Below are positions 26,647 through 34,858 of a stretch of 36,863 nucleotides of DNA, piece after piece. Origin of the DNA: an uncultured Planctomycetaceae bacterium (GTDB lineage: Bacteria; Planctomycetota; Planctomycetia; Pirellulales; UBA1268); NCBI GenBank assembly GCA_903951635.1, contig CAJBCV010000523.1, positions 1 through 36,863 on the forward strand, in the 5' to 3' direction. Each line of letters starts with the position of its first letter. Position 1 is the stretch's first letter. The position numbers and the translations under genes are program-made. Under the pieces are notes generated by a model. The model searched no databases. It had not been told where the DNA came from and was given only the letters and a program-made list of their open reading frames with translations.

Positions 26647-26695
26647 CGGAGGGGTCCATAGGAGGGGGTGGGAAAGCCTCATGCCTTCCCCTTGG

Positions 26696-26725
26696 AAGAT
26701 ACGTCGCCCGCCACGGCGTTTGCAA
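26696..26725 (-). promoter_or_regulatory. Putative promoter of the secreted repetitive protein gene (TTGCAA-18-TATCTT)
   Basis: The hexamers on the minus strand are 18 bases apart and lie 50-80 bases upstream of the ATG at 26646. The -35 is embedded in the palindrome GTTTGCAAAC, a possible operator. Confidence 0.35.
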
Positions 26726-26731
26726 ACCTTT

Positions 26732-26739
26732 GGTAGTCT
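26732..26739 (+). promoter_or_regulatory. GGTAGTCT -10-like element before the MFS-PlsC gene
   Basis: The same 8-base element, with a variable sixth base, occurs before ppk2, ruvC, ruvB and acpP. No -35 match is seen here. Confidence 0.25.
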
Positions 26740-26946
26740 TCCGGCCGTTCGTGTCCGGTCTTCCCGCGGCCCTTGGTGCGATGGGAGGGGGAAAACCGAT
26801 TGTGGGGTGGGGGAACGGCCGGGCCAGCCGCACGCCAGCCCCGGGGCCGGTTGCTCGTGACACCTCGTCGCGATCGTCGCCTCGACGGGAGTTGGAAAAG
26901 CCCGGACCGGGGCGTTTGGATTCTTTCCTCCCTCCGAGCAACCATC

Positions 26947-29895
26947 GTGGACAGCCCACTTGCCACTCCTCCTCCTTCCGCTGGCCCTGGCCTCGAAACG
27001 GCCCCTGCCGCGGAAGGTTCACTTTGGGCGGGCGGGTTTGCCCCCCTGCTGGTCGTCCGTGCCCTGACGCTCGTCAACGACCATGCCATCAAATGGCTGG
27101 CGATCGGGTTGGGGAAGAAACTCGTCGACGAAGGGCGCGTCAGCCTCGTGCTCACGATCGGGCTGGTCGGGCTGTCGCTCCCGTATGTCCTCTTCTCTTG
27201 GCTGGCCGGATCGCTCGCCGACCGGCAATCGAAGACAGCGGTGATTCGCTGGTGCAAAGCGGCCGAGGTATTCATCGCCTTGGCAGCGACCCTCGTGCTC
27301 GGCTTCGGCATGGGAGGGGGAGAGGCGTGGCTCGGGCTGCCGACGGGCTTGTGGCTGCTCCTCGGGGCGGTGATGGCGATCGGGACGCAAGCAGCGCTGA
27401 TGACGCCGTCGATCGTCGGCGTGATTCCCGAACTCGTTCCGCCGTCGCGCCTTTCGTCGGCCAACGGCCTGTTCTCGCTCGTTTCGCTCGTCGCCGTGCT
27501 CGCCGGGACGGCCGCCGGCAACTGGGTGGCCGACGCCACGGTGCTCGACGCCGCCTCGGCCTGGGGGCGTGCTTGGCCCACAGCTCTCCTCCTCGGAGGG
27601 ACGGCCTTGGCGGGGCTCGCGGCGGCGGTGTTCATGCCGCACCTTGCCCCCGCGGCCCCCGACGCCCCCCCCGCCTGGAACGCCCTGGCGCGGACGTGGA
27701 CCGATCTGAGCCTTCTTGTCCGCCAGCCCGAACTTGCTGCCGCCGCCGCAGGAATCGTGTTTTTCTGGGCAATCGGTGCCGTGGCCCAGGCCAACGTCGA
27801 CCAGTTCGCCAGCGAGGCGGGAGCGGCGTCGCAGGCGCAGGTCGTGCCGTTGCTCGTGGCCCTCGTCGCCGGCATCGGGGCGGGGAGCGTCGTGACCGGA
27901 AAGCTCGCCGCGCGGCCGGAGGGGGCCGATCCGCGGGTCGATCTCGGATTTGTGCCGCTCGGTGGTTTGATCATGAGCATCGCGTTCCTGGCGCTGGCCG
28001 GCATCGGCGGCCGGTTCGTCGAGGCCGGCGGCGTGGCGGCGTGGATTCCGTTCCTGTGGCTGGTGGTCCTCGGCTTTGGGGCGGGGATGTTCGACGTGCC
28101 GCTGGAAACCTACCTCCAGGCGAAGAGCCCGCCCGATCGGCTGGGGGGAGTGCTCGGGGCGACCAATCTCCTCCTCTTCAGCGGCATGTTCCTGGCGTCA
28201 CTCGCGTACGGTGGGCTGCGGGCGCCGCTTGTGGCGGGAGGGCCTCCGATGCTCTCCGCCCGGGCGATTTTCGCGATCTTCGCCCTCCTCTCGGTCGTGG
28301 CGGCTGCCGCCGCCGTGTGGTGCGCCCCCCGCGCGACACTGCGGTTGTTCGTCGCCTCGATCGTGCATGCCGGATGGCGCTACCGCGTCCGCCACGCCGA
28401 CCGGCTCCCCGCCACCGGCCCGGCCGTGGTCGTCGCCAACCACCTTTCGTGGCTCGACGGATTCGTCCTCGTCCTCTCCACCCCCCGGCCGTTGCGGATG
28501 CTCGTCTATGGGCCGAACATCCGCGGCCGCTTCCTGCGGATGCTCTCCGACCAGTGGCGGTTCATCCTCTTCGACCCCCGGCCAAAGTCGATCGCGCAGG
28601 CACTACGGAGCGTGCAAGACGGCCTCGCGGGCGGCGATGCGGTCGGGATCTTCTCCGAGGGGGGGATTTCCCGGACCGGGCAGATCCTCGGCTTCAAACG
28701 TGGGCTCGATTGGGTGTTGGGGCGGGTTTCGGCGCCGATCGTGCCGGTCCATATCGACGGAATGTGGGGGAGTGTCCTCTCCTATTCAGAAGGGCGGTTT
28801 TTCCGCAAGTGGCCGCGGCTGGTCGGCGGGGGCTGGCGGCGGCCGCTGACGGTCTGGTTCGGCCGGCCGCTGCCTGTCGGCAGTTCCCCCCGCGATGCCC
28901 GTTTCGCCCTTCAGGAGCTCACCGCCCGGGGAATCCGTGATCGGATGCTGACGACGCGAAACGCCCGCCGGGAGATCGCCGCCTGGCTGCGGCGGCATGC
29001 GGCCGGCGCCGGGCCGTTGCGCGCGGCCCTCGAGGCCGTCCGCAGCCAAGGTGCGGGCCCACCGGCCGATCCTCGGATGCCTGACTGGGCAGCGCTCGCT
29101 GCCACGGCCGAGGCCTTCGCGGGCGGCTGCCTGGTGCGCCGCGACGACCGGATGGTGTCGTCGCTGCTGCCCGACGATCCGCTCGCTTTCCATCTCGGGG
29201 TCTGCGGCGGGCCGTTGCTCGGCATCGCTGCGACCACGATCGAGCCCGGGCTCCCGGCCCAGGCGATGCTCGAGGAACTCGCCCGATTCCGGGCCACGAT
29301 TTGGTTGGCACGGCCCGGTCAGGTGGCGGCGATCGCAGCCCTCCCCTCAGAACGCGTCGGCCGGCTCCCGGAGGTGATCGTGATCCCGGTTTGTGACTTC
29401 TCTGGGTTCGTGATGGCCCGGCGTGCGATCATGGCAATCCAGGCAGCCCATGGGATCGAACCGATCGTGGCCTTCGCCCCTGAAGCCCTCGGCGGGCTTG
29501 TGTCGATGAACACGCCCCCCTCCCGGCTGGCCGTCGATGCCGAAATCACGTCCCGTCCGGAGTCGCTCGGGAGGGTGGTGATGGGGGTGGTGGTCTGGCC
29601 GCTGGCCGCCGATCGGGCCCGCCTCGGGCTCGAGTCGCTCGATGGGGAGGTATCGGGGGATGCCACTGCGGCCGATTCGTCGTTTCTCGTGGCAGCCACG
29701 GGCATCCGCCGCACTGCCGGTGGGGGCAACGGGGGGCGGCAGCCTCCGTCGTGTCTCCTCGACGGGGCCTACTTGGTCGACGACCACGGATTCCTGTTTT
29801 TCCCGGGTACGCCCGCCGAAGTGATCCATGCCGGGGAGCCGCCGCGGGGCCAAGACGGCGGCGAAAGCCGTCGCTCGAAGAGCAATCTTGGTTGA
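26947..29895 (+). CDS. MFS lysophospholipid transporter-acyltransferase fusion with degenerate ANL domain
   Basis: A 982-aa inner-membrane fusion protein. Residues about 30-450 are a 12-helix MFS domain of the LplT type (RALTLVNDHAIKWLAIG near the start). Residues about 470-660 are a PlsC acyltransferase with HLSWLD at 499-504 and an acceptor motif FSEGGISRTGQI around 571. The last 300 residues resemble an acyl-ACP synthetase (ANL) domain with pieces lost: SLLPDDPLAFHLGVCGGPLL, GGLVSMNTP with RPESLGRVVMGV, and LDGAYLVDDHGFLFFPG are recognisable, but the ATP-binding TSGT-PKG loop is missing. It would import lysophospholipid and re-acylate it; activation of the fatty acid is probably lost. The GTG at 26947 is preferred; an ATG at 26773 is in frame but adds a non-membrane stretch. 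Confidence 0.85.
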   Translation: MDSPLATPPPSAGPGLETAPAAEGSLWAGGFAPLLVVRALTLVNDHAIKWLAIGLGKKLVDEGRVSLVLTIGLVGLSLPYVLFSWLAGSLADRQSKTAVIRWCKAAEVFIALAATLVLGFGMGGGEAWLGLPTGLWLLLGAVMAIGTQAALMTPSIVGVIPELVPPSRLSSANGLFSLVSLVAVLAGTAAGNWVADATVLDAASAWGRAWPTALLLGGTALAGLAAAVFMPHLAPAAPDAPPAWNALARTWTDLSLLVRQPELAAAAAGIVFFWAIGAVAQANVDQFASEAGAASQAQVVPLLVALVAGIGAGSVVTGKLAARPEGADPRVDLGFVPLGGLIMSIAFLALAGIGGRFVEAGGVAAWIPFLWLVVLGFGAGMFDVPLETYLQAKSPPDRLGGVLGATNLLLFSGMFLASLAYGGLRAPLVAGGPPMLSARAIFAIFALLSVVAAAAAVWCAPRATLRLFVASIVHAGWRYRVRHADRLPATGPAVVVANHLSWLDGFVLVLSTPRPLRMLVYGPNIRGRFLRMLSDQWRFILFDPRPKSIAQALRSVQDGLAGGDAVGIFSEGGISRTGQILGFKRGLDWVLGRVSAPIVPVHIDGMWGSVLSYSEGRFFRKWPRLVGGGWRRPLTVWFGRPLPVGSSPRDARFALQELTARGIRDRMLTTRNARREIAAWLRRHAAGAGPLRAALEAVRSQGAGPPADPRMPDWAALAATAEAFAGGCLVRRDDRMVSSLLPDDPLAFHLGVCGGPLLGIAATTIEPGLPAQAMLEELARFRATIWLARPGQVAAIAALPSERVGRLPEVIVIPVCDFSGFVMARRAIMAIQAAHGIEPIVAFAPEALGGLVSMNTPPSRLAVDAEITSRPESLGRVVMGVVVWPLAADRARLGLESLDGEVSGDATAADSSFLVAATGIRRTAGGGNGGRQPPSCLLDGAYLVDDHGFLFFPGTPAEVIHAGEPPRGQDGGESRRSKSNLG

Positions 29896-29916
29896 ATGCC
29901 CTCCATGGAGTATTCT
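29888..29916 (+). promoter_or_regulatory. Putative tRNA-Arg promoter (TTGGTT-17-TATTCT)
   Basis: The hexamers are 17 bases apart and end about 20 bases before the tRNA 5' end. The -35 overlaps the end of the MFS-PlsC gene. Confidence 0.3.
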
Positions 29917-29935
29917 TGGTCCGTGCCGGTCTTGG

Positions 29936-30009
<74 letters not shown>

Positions 30010-30067
30010 TTTCTCTGTTGCGTTTTCCGGTCTGCTTTCTCGAGCGGATCGTGATCTGGAACTGCCC

Positions 30068-30097
30068 TTGGGGGGCATGATTGCCGGCGGGTAGTCT
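30068..30097 (+). promoter_or_regulatory. Putative ruvC promoter (TTGGGG-18-TAGTCT), leaderless
   Basis: TTGGGG (30068-30073) and TAGTCT (30092-30097) are 18 bases apart. The -10 ends only six bases before the ruvC ATG, so transcription would begin at or next to the start codon. No Shine-Dalgarno sequence is present, which agrees with a leaderless message. Confidence 0.45.
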
Positions 30098-30103
30098 GCC
30101 CGG

Positions 30104-30790
30104 ATGCCGCCGCCATCGCCCACCCCTGCCCCCCGCCCGTCCTCGCCCGGCGGTGTTGGGGATGGCTCTCTTCGCTGGCAGCGCGTCGTCGGCTTCGATC
30201 CCGGGCTCAATGTCACCGGCTACGGTGTGATCGACTGCCGCGGGGGGATCGTGCGGCTCGTCGAGGCCGGCACGATCCGCTCGCGCGGGGAGACGCTCGA
30301 GACGCGGCTGGCGACGATCCACGAGGGGGTTCGCGACGTCCTTCAGGCCCTCGCTCCGGCGGTGATGGCCATCGAACAGGTGTTCGTGCATGCCAAGTTT
30401 CCGCGGACCGCGATCCTCATGGGGCACGCGCGCGGGGTCATCTGCTTGGCGGCTGCCCAGGCCGGGCTGTCGGTCAACAATTATCCCCCGGCGCGGGTCA
30501 AAAGCCTCCTCACCGGCAGCGGTCAAGCGGGCAAGGAACAGATGCAGTCGGCTGTCCAACGGGAACTCGCCCTCGCCGCCCGCCCCGAACCGGCCGACGT
30601 CGCCGATGCCCTCGCCGTGGCGCTGGCCGACTGGCACCTGCGGATCCGTCAACGCGGTTTAGCGCTCGGCCGCGGGGCCACGCCCGCCCCGCGTCGCCCG
30701 GCGCCGCCCCGGACCGGATCGCGCGGGGCGCCGAGGAAGCGCGGGGGCGATGACGAAGGGAACGCTTCTCTGGGGGAGGATGACGCATGA
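30104..30790 (+). CDS. ruvC: Crossover junction endodeoxyribonuclease RuvC
   Basis: Holliday-junction resolvase. Catalytic acidic residues can be placed: Asp in VGFDPGLNVTGYGVID, Glu in MAIEQVFVHAKFPRTA, and the C-terminal cluster PADVADALAVALADWH. The core is of normal size (about 160 aa) but is flanked by a 28-residue Pro/Ser-rich N-terminal extension and a 45-residue basic-then-acidic tail, giving 228 aa. The ATG at 30104 is the only start codon in frame before the core, so the extension is probably real. The stop overlaps the ruvA ATG (ATGA, 30787-30790). It acts with RuvAB to resolve recombination intermediates. Confidence 0.95.
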   Translation: MPPPSPTPAPRPSSPGGVGDGSLRWQRVVGFDPGLNVTGYGVIDCRGGIVRLVEAGTIRSRGETLETRLATIHEGVRDVLQALAPAVMAIEQVFVHAKFPRTAILMGHARGVICLAAAQAGLSVNNYPPARVKSLLTGSGQAGKEQMQSAVQRELALAARPEPADVADALAVALADWHLRIRQRGLALGRGATPAPRRPAPPRTGSRGAPRKRGGDDEGNASLGEDDA

Positions 30791-31413
30791 TCAAACGGCT
30801 GACGGGAACGCTCGGGGCGGTCGAGATCGGCTCGCTCGAATTGACGGTGGGGCCGGTGGTCCACGAAGTGCTCGTGCCGGAGTTGGTCCGCCGTGATCTC
30901 CAGACGAAGGGAGGGCAGTCGATCACCCTCCACACCCTCGAGTTCCTGGAAGGGACTCCCGGCCGGGGCAATCTCGTCCCCAGGCTGGTGGGATTCCTCT
31001 CGGAGGTGGAGCGGGAGTTTTTCGATCTGATCTGCGAGGTCGACGGCGTCGGCGTGCGCAAGGCCCTCCGAGCGATGGTCCGGCCCGTCGGGGAGATCGC
31101 CCGGGCGATCGAGGAGCAGGATGCCGCCGCCCTCTCCACCCTGCCGGGGATCGGGGCGGCCACGGCCGAGCGGATGATCGCCAAACTCCGCCGCCGGATG
31201 CCGAAGTTCGCCCTCCTGGTGGCCCGCGACACGCCCACCGCCGCCGCTGCCGGGGATGTCCTCGCGGAAACCTTCGAGGTCCTCCGGTCGCTCGGTCACT
31301 CCGACGCCGATGCCCGTCGCCTCTGCGACACGCTTCGGGGGGAGAAGAAGAAGGTCAAGGATGTCCAGGAGGCGCTCGAGATCATCTACCGCTCGATGCA
31401 CAAGCCGCGCTGA
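30787..31413 (+). CDS. ruvA: Holliday junction DNA-binding protein RuvA
   Basis: Junction-binding subunit of the branch-migration motor, 208 aa. The OB-fold domain occupies residues 1-65 (MIKRLTGTLGAVEIGSLELT and HTLEFLEG), followed by two helix-hairpin-helix motifs (CEVDGVGVRKALRAM and LSTLPGIGAATAERMIAKL) and a flexible linker of Ala and Thr. Domain III (VLAETFEVLRSLGHSDADAR) contacts RuvB. The start overlaps ruvC by four bases, so translation is coupled. ruvB follows after 98 bases with its own -10-like element. Confidence 0.95.
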   Translation: MIKRLTGTLGAVEIGSLELTVGPVVHEVLVPELVRRDLQTKGGQSITLHTLEFLEGTPGRGNLVPRLVGFLSEVEREFFDLICEVDGVGVRKALRAMVRPVGEIARAIEEQDAAALSTLPGIGAATAERMIAKLRRRMPKFALLVARDTPTAAAAGDVLAETFEVLRSLGHSDADARRLCDTLRGEKKKVKDVQEALEIIYRSMHKPR

Positions 31414-31477
31414 GGGGCCCTGGGACGCCGCCGGCGGCACCCATTCGCCGCCGGTGCCGCCAAACCGACGGTCGCGT

Positions 31478-31485
31478 GGTAGGCT
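31478..31485 (+). promoter_or_regulatory. GGTAGGCT -10-like element before ruvB
   Basis: It lies 26 bases before the ruvB ATG, in the 98-base gap after ruvA. No matching -35 is visible. The element recurs at four other gene starts in the window. Confidence 0.3.
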
Positions 31486-31511
31486 GACGGCTTCCCGGGA
31501 GGCGTGGACAG

Positions 31512-32537
31512 ATGAGCAGTTACCGTGAGCCGACGATCCGAGGCGACGATGAGACGCCCAGCGGCGAGGATCGCGCCCTGCGGCCGACGCGCATGGCCGA
31601 CATGGTCGGTCAGCGGGATGTCTACGAACGGCTGATGATCGCCGTCGATGCCGCACAGAAACGGGGGGAGGTGCTCGGCCACATCCTCCTCGACGGGCCT
31701 CCGGGGCTCGGAAAGACGACATTTGCCACCTGCATCCCCCGCGAGCTCGGCACGACGCTCCAGATCGCCAGCGGGGCGGCGCTGGCGGCCCCCAAGGACC
31801 TCCTCCCGTATCTCAGCAACGCGGCCGAGGGCTCGGTGCTGTTTATCGACGAGATCCATCGTCTCCCGATCGCCGTCGAGGAGTTTCTCTATCCGGCGAT
31901 GGAGGACTTCCGCATCGACATCACGCTCGGCGATGGGGTGGCGGCACGGACGATCAACATGCCGCTGCGCCCCTTCACCCTCGTCGGCGCGACGACCCGC
32001 CCCGGGCTCCTCTCGGCACCGCTTCGCGACCGCTTCCAGATGCGTGAGCACCTCGATTTCTATCCCCCGGAAGACCTGGCGGAGATCGTGCGGCGTTCGG
32101 CCGCGAAACTTTCGATGCCAATGGACGACGCGACGGCCGACGAAATCGCCCAGCGCAGCCGGGGGACGCCGCGTCTGGCGAACAACCGGCTCCGCTGGAT
32201 CCGCGACTTTTCCACGAGCCGGGCGGCGGGGACGCTCGATCTCGCCATCGCCCGCACCGCCCTCAACATGCAGGGGATCGACGGGCTCGGCCTCGACAGC
32301 TTCGATCGCCGCTACCTCGAGACGATCCAGCGGGTGTTCGGCGGCGGGCCGGTGGGAATTGAGGCGATCGCCCACACGATGAGCAGTGCCCCCGACACCC
32401 TCGAAGACGACGTCGAGCCGTTTCTGCTCCGCTGTGAACTCGTCGTCCGCACCCCGCGGGGGCGAAAGCTCACCCCCCGTGGGGAGGAGCATCTTGGCGG
32501 ATCCCCGGGGGGATTTGGCCAAACGCGGCTGTTTTGA
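31512..32537 (+). CDS. ruvB: Holliday junction ATP-dependent DNA helicase RuvB
   Basis: AAA+ motor that drives branch migration with RuvA, 341 aa, normal length. Walker A is GPPGLGKTT, Walker B is LFIDEIHR, and the sensor and arginine-finger region is VGATTRPGLLSAPLRDRFQ. The small domain holds SRGTPRLANNRLRWIRDF, and the winged-helix C-terminus includes AHTMSSAPDTLEDDVEPFLL. It starts at ATG 31512 with GGGAGG at good spacing. Together with ruvC and ruvA it makes a complete junction-processing locus. Confidence 0.97.
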   Translation: MSSYREPTIRGDDETPSGEDRALRPTRMADMVGQRDVYERLMIAVDAAQKRGEVLGHILLDGPPGLGKTTFATCIPRELGTTLQIASGAALAAPKDLLPYLSNAAEGSVLFIDEIHRLPIAVEEFLYPAMEDFRIDITLGDGVAARTINMPLRPFTLVGATTRPGLLSAPLRDRFQMREHLDFYPPEDLAEIVRRSAAKLSMPMDDATADEIAQRSRGTPRLANNRLRWIRDFSTSRAAGTLDLAIARTALNMQGIDGLGLDSFDRRYLETIQRVFGGGPVGIEAIAHTMSSAPDTLEDDVEPFLLRCELVVRTPRGRKLTPRGEEHLGGSPGGFGQTRLF

Positions 32538-32637
32538 GCCGGGCGGAAAGCCGCGGGCTGGAGAATGGCGTGCCGCCGGCCGAATGAGGCCCAAAGGTGG
32601 GCCGCCCATGGGCGAGAGCGGGGAGCGAAGTGGGAGA

Positions 32638-32667
32638 TTGACCCGCAACCCCCTGTGCGGCTACATT
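32638..32667 (+). promoter_or_regulatory. Putative rpmF promoter (TTGACC-18-TACATT)
   Basis: TTGACC at 32638-32643 matches five of six -35 bases, and TACATT at 32662-32667 matches four of six -10 bases. The spacing is 18. It lies about 38 bases before the rpmF start and is the best promoter match in the window. Confidence 0.5.
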
Positions 32668-32704
32668 TTCGGGCTCGACTCGACCCGGTCCCCAAGGTGA
32701 TTTC

Positions 32705-32884
32705 ATGGCCGTTCCAAAGCGCCGCCAATCGAACCAGAAGACCCGCTCCCGGCGGGCGCACGATTTCCTCACTCCCCGTCAACTGACCTTCTGTTCCAAC
32801 TGCGGAAAGGCCGTGCCGACGCACCACATCTGTGGAACGTGCGGACACTACATGGGCCGTCCGGTTCTCAAGACCGAGGAATGA
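32705..32884 (+). CDS. rpmF: Large-subunit ribosomal protein bL32
   Basis: A 59-residue ribosomal protein starting MAVPKRRQSNQKTRSRRAHD, the standard bL32 beginning. It keeps the zinc-ribbon cysteines as CSNC (residues 30-33) and CGTC (43-46), so it is the zinc-binding form. It heads the fatty-acid synthesis genes, as rpmF does in many bacteria. The fabD start lies three bases after the stop, and the sequence over the stop (GAGGAATGAGCG) provides a ribosome binding site for it. Confidence 0.97.
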   Translation: MAVPKRRQSNQKTRSRRAHDFLTPRQLTFCSNCGKAVPTHHICGTCGHYMGRPVLKTEE

Positions 32885-32887
32885 GCG

Positions 32888-33871
32888 TTGGCCCGCCCCG
32901 TTGATGGTGGCGATGCCGTGACGCCCGGTGGGCTGGCGGTCGCTGTCCTTTTTCCCGGTCAGGGTGCTCAGGCCGTGGGGATGCTCGGGGACTGGATCGA
33001 CGGTCATCCGTCGGCGGCCCGGCTCTTCGCCCGTGCCTCTGATCTCCTCGGATACGACCTCGCGGCCGTCTGCCGTTCGGGGCCCGCTCAGTCCCTCGAC
33101 ACGACGGCCGTTAGCCAGCCGGCGATCCTCGTCACCAGCCTGGCGCTCCTCGAGGTGCTCCGCGCTCGGGACGCCGACAAGCCGGGCGGTTGCGCGGTGG
33201 ACGGCGCAGTGGTCACGGCCGGGCTTTCGCTCGGTGAGTACACGGCGCTGGTGTTCGCCGGGGCGATCGACTTCGACGATGCCGTCCGCCTCGTCGACGT
33301 CCGCGGCCGCGCCATGCAGGCCTGCGCCGAAGCGCAGCCCGGCGCGATGATCGCGGTCCTCGGGCTCGACCGCGAGCAAATCGCGCGGCTGTGTGACGAG
33401 GTCCGCGGGGAGGATGTCCTCGAGGTGGCCAATGTGCTCTGCCCCGGCAACGTCGTCGCCTCCGGGAGTTCGGCGGCCTGCGAGCGGCTCCGCGCCGCGG
33501 CGACCGCCGCCGGGGCGATGAAGTGCGTGACGCTCGGAGTCGCCGGCGCCTTCCACACCGAACTCATGCGGCCCGCGGTGGCCAAGCTCGCTGCGGCTCT
33601 GGAGCAGACGCCGATCCGCCCGCCGCGGATTCCCGTCGTCAGCAACGTCGACGCCAAGCCCCATACCGACCCGGACGAGATCCGCCGCCTGCTCGCTCGG
33701 CAAGTCGTCGGCGTGGTCGAGTGGCAAGGCTCGATGGAGCGCCTTCTCTCGGCTGGCGAGAGCGGCGGATTCGGCGTTCGCTCCCTCTGGGAGGTCGGTC
33801 CTGGGCGCGTGCTTCGCGGGCTGGCCAAACGGATCGATCGGAGCGTTCCCTGCTCCGGCGTCATCGACTGA
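32888..33871 (+). CDS. fabD: Malonyl-CoA:ACP transacylase FabD
   Basis: Transfers malonyl from CoA to acyl carrier protein for fatty-acid elongation. The N-terminal family motif LFPGQGAQAVGML is followed by the nucleophile elbow GLSLGEYTAL (catalytic Ser) and the catalytic His in VAGAFHTELM, with the conserved PVVSNVDA and a C-terminal WEVGPGRVLRGL. At 327 aa it is slightly longer than average. The start is TTG at 32888 with GAGGA about 8 bases upstream; a GTG at 32918 is an alternative. It is coupled to rpmF (a gap of three bases). Confidence 0.94.
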   Translation: MARPVDGGDAVTPGGLAVAVLFPGQGAQAVGMLGDWIDGHPSAARLFARASDLLGYDLAAVCRSGPAQSLDTTAVSQPAILVTSLALLEVLRARDADKPGGCAVDGAVVTAGLSLGEYTALVFAGAIDFDDAVRLVDVRGRAMQACAEAQPGAMIAVLGLDREQIARLCDEVRGEDVLEVANVLCPGNVVASGSSAACERLRAAATAAGAMKCVTLGVAGAFHTELMRPAVAKLAAALEQTPIRPPRIPVVSNVDAKPHTDPDEIRRLLARQVVGVVEWQGSMERLLSAGESGGFGVRSLWEVGPGRVLRGLAKRIDRSVPCSGVID

Positions 33872-33937
33872 TCGGCGGGGCGTGCGTGCCCGCCCTCCAC
33901 CACACCACACCACACCATCCGACGAGGAGTGCATGCC

Positions 33938-34726
33938 ATGAGTAGGACCACGGACGCCAAAGACGGGGCCACGGCACGGTTGAAGGTCGATCTGTCGGGG
34001 CAGGTGGCGATCGTCACCGGCGCCTCCCAGGGCATCGGCCGGGCGATCGCCGAGACGCTCGCCGCCAACGGGGCGACCGTCGCGCTGGTGGCCCGCAATG
34101 CCGCCAAGATCGCCGATGTGGCGGCCGCCATCCGAGCGGCCGGTGGCCAGGCGGAGGAGTTCTCCGCCGACGTCTCGAAGGCTGAAAGCGTCGCCGCCGT
34201 CGTCGATGCGGTCGTGGCCAAGCTCGGCCGCGTCGACATCCTCGTCAACAACGCCGGTGTCACCCGCGACACGCTTCTCCCCCGGATGAGCGACGAGGAG
34301 TGGGACGAGGTCATCGCCACGAATCTCCGCGGGCCTTTCCTGTTCATGCGGGCCGTGAGCCGGCCGATGATGCAGCAACGCTACGGCCGGATCATCAACG
34401 TGGCGAGCGTCGTCGGTCAGATCGGCAATCCCGGTCAGGCCAACTACTCCGCCTCCAAGGCCGGGCTCATCGGCATGACGCGCACCGTCGCCAAGGAACT
34501 CGCCGGCCGGAAGGTGACCGTCAATGCCGTGGCCCCGGGCTTCGTTGCCAGCGAGATGACTGCCGCTCTGGGGCCGCTGGTGCTCGAAGAGGCGAAGAAG
34601 CGGGTGCCCGCCAAGCGGATCGGCGAGCCCTGGGAGATCGCGGAGGCGGTGCTGTTCCTCGCGGCGCCCTCGTCGGCCTACGTCACGGCTCAGGTCCTCA
34701 CCGTCGATGGCGGCATGATCGGCTGA
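33938..34726 (+). CDS. fabG: 3-oxoacyl-[ACP] reductase FabG
   Basis: NADPH-dependent ketoacyl-ACP reductase of the fatty-acid cycle, a classical short-chain dehydrogenase of 262 aa. The Rossmann motif is GASQGIGRA, NNAGVT follows, and the catalytic residues are Ser in NVASVVGQIG and the Tyr/Lys pair in YSASKAG. The C-terminus has the VTVNAVAPGFVASEMT block. The ATG at 33938 is preferred: GACGAGGAG lies nine bases upstream. A GTG three codons earlier is in frame. It follows fabD by 66 bases that include short CACAC repeats. Confidence 0.95.
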   Translation: MSRTTDAKDGATARLKVDLSGQVAIVTGASQGIGRAIAETLAANGATVALVARNAAKIADVAAAIRAAGGQAEEFSADVSKAESVAAVVDAVVAKLGRVDILVNNAGVTRDTLLPRMSDEEWDEVIATNLRGPFLFMRAVSRPMMQQRYGRIINVASVVGQIGNPGQANYSASKAGLIGMTRTVAKELAGRKVTVNAVAPGFVASEMTAALGPLVLEEAKKRVPAKRIGEPWEIAEAVLFLAAPSSAYVTAQVLTVDGGMIG

Positions 34727-34772
34727 AGAAACCCCCGCCGAGCGAGCCGCGAGGGGCCCTGCGGAGCGACTT

Positions 34773-34802
34773 TTGAGAGGGGTGTCTCTCGGCTGGTAGG
34801 CT
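34773..34802 (+). promoter_or_regulatory. Putative acpP promoter P1 (TTGAGA-18-TAGGCT)
   Basis: TTGAGA at 34773-34778 and TAGGCT at 34797-34802 are 18 bases apart. The -10 is part of the recurring GGTAGNCT element. Confidence 0.4.
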
Positions 34803-34828
34803 GGGGGGACAAGTGCGTTCGTTCGGTC

Positions 34829-34858
34829 TGGACAGTCTGGGGGCGGAACAGGTATATC
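34829..34858 (+). promoter_or_regulatory. Putative acpP promoter P2 (TGGACA-18-TATATC)
   Basis: TGGACA at 34829-34834 matches five of six -35 bases and TATATC at 34853-34858 matches four of six -10 bases. They are 18 bases apart. A second promoter would fit the high expression usual for acyl carrier protein. Confidence 0.45.

Larger units (their letters stand above)
26647..26946. other. Divergent intergenic region with promoter signals (300 bases)
   Basis: Toward the minus gene there is TTGCAA (26720-26725), 18 bases, then TATCTT (minus strand, 26696-26701). Toward the plus gene there is GGTAGTCT at 26732-26739. The palindrome GTTTGCAAAC spans 26718-26727 between the two. The rest shows no gene I can support, although the plus frame of the MFS-PlsC gene is open from 26773. 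Confidence 0.4.
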
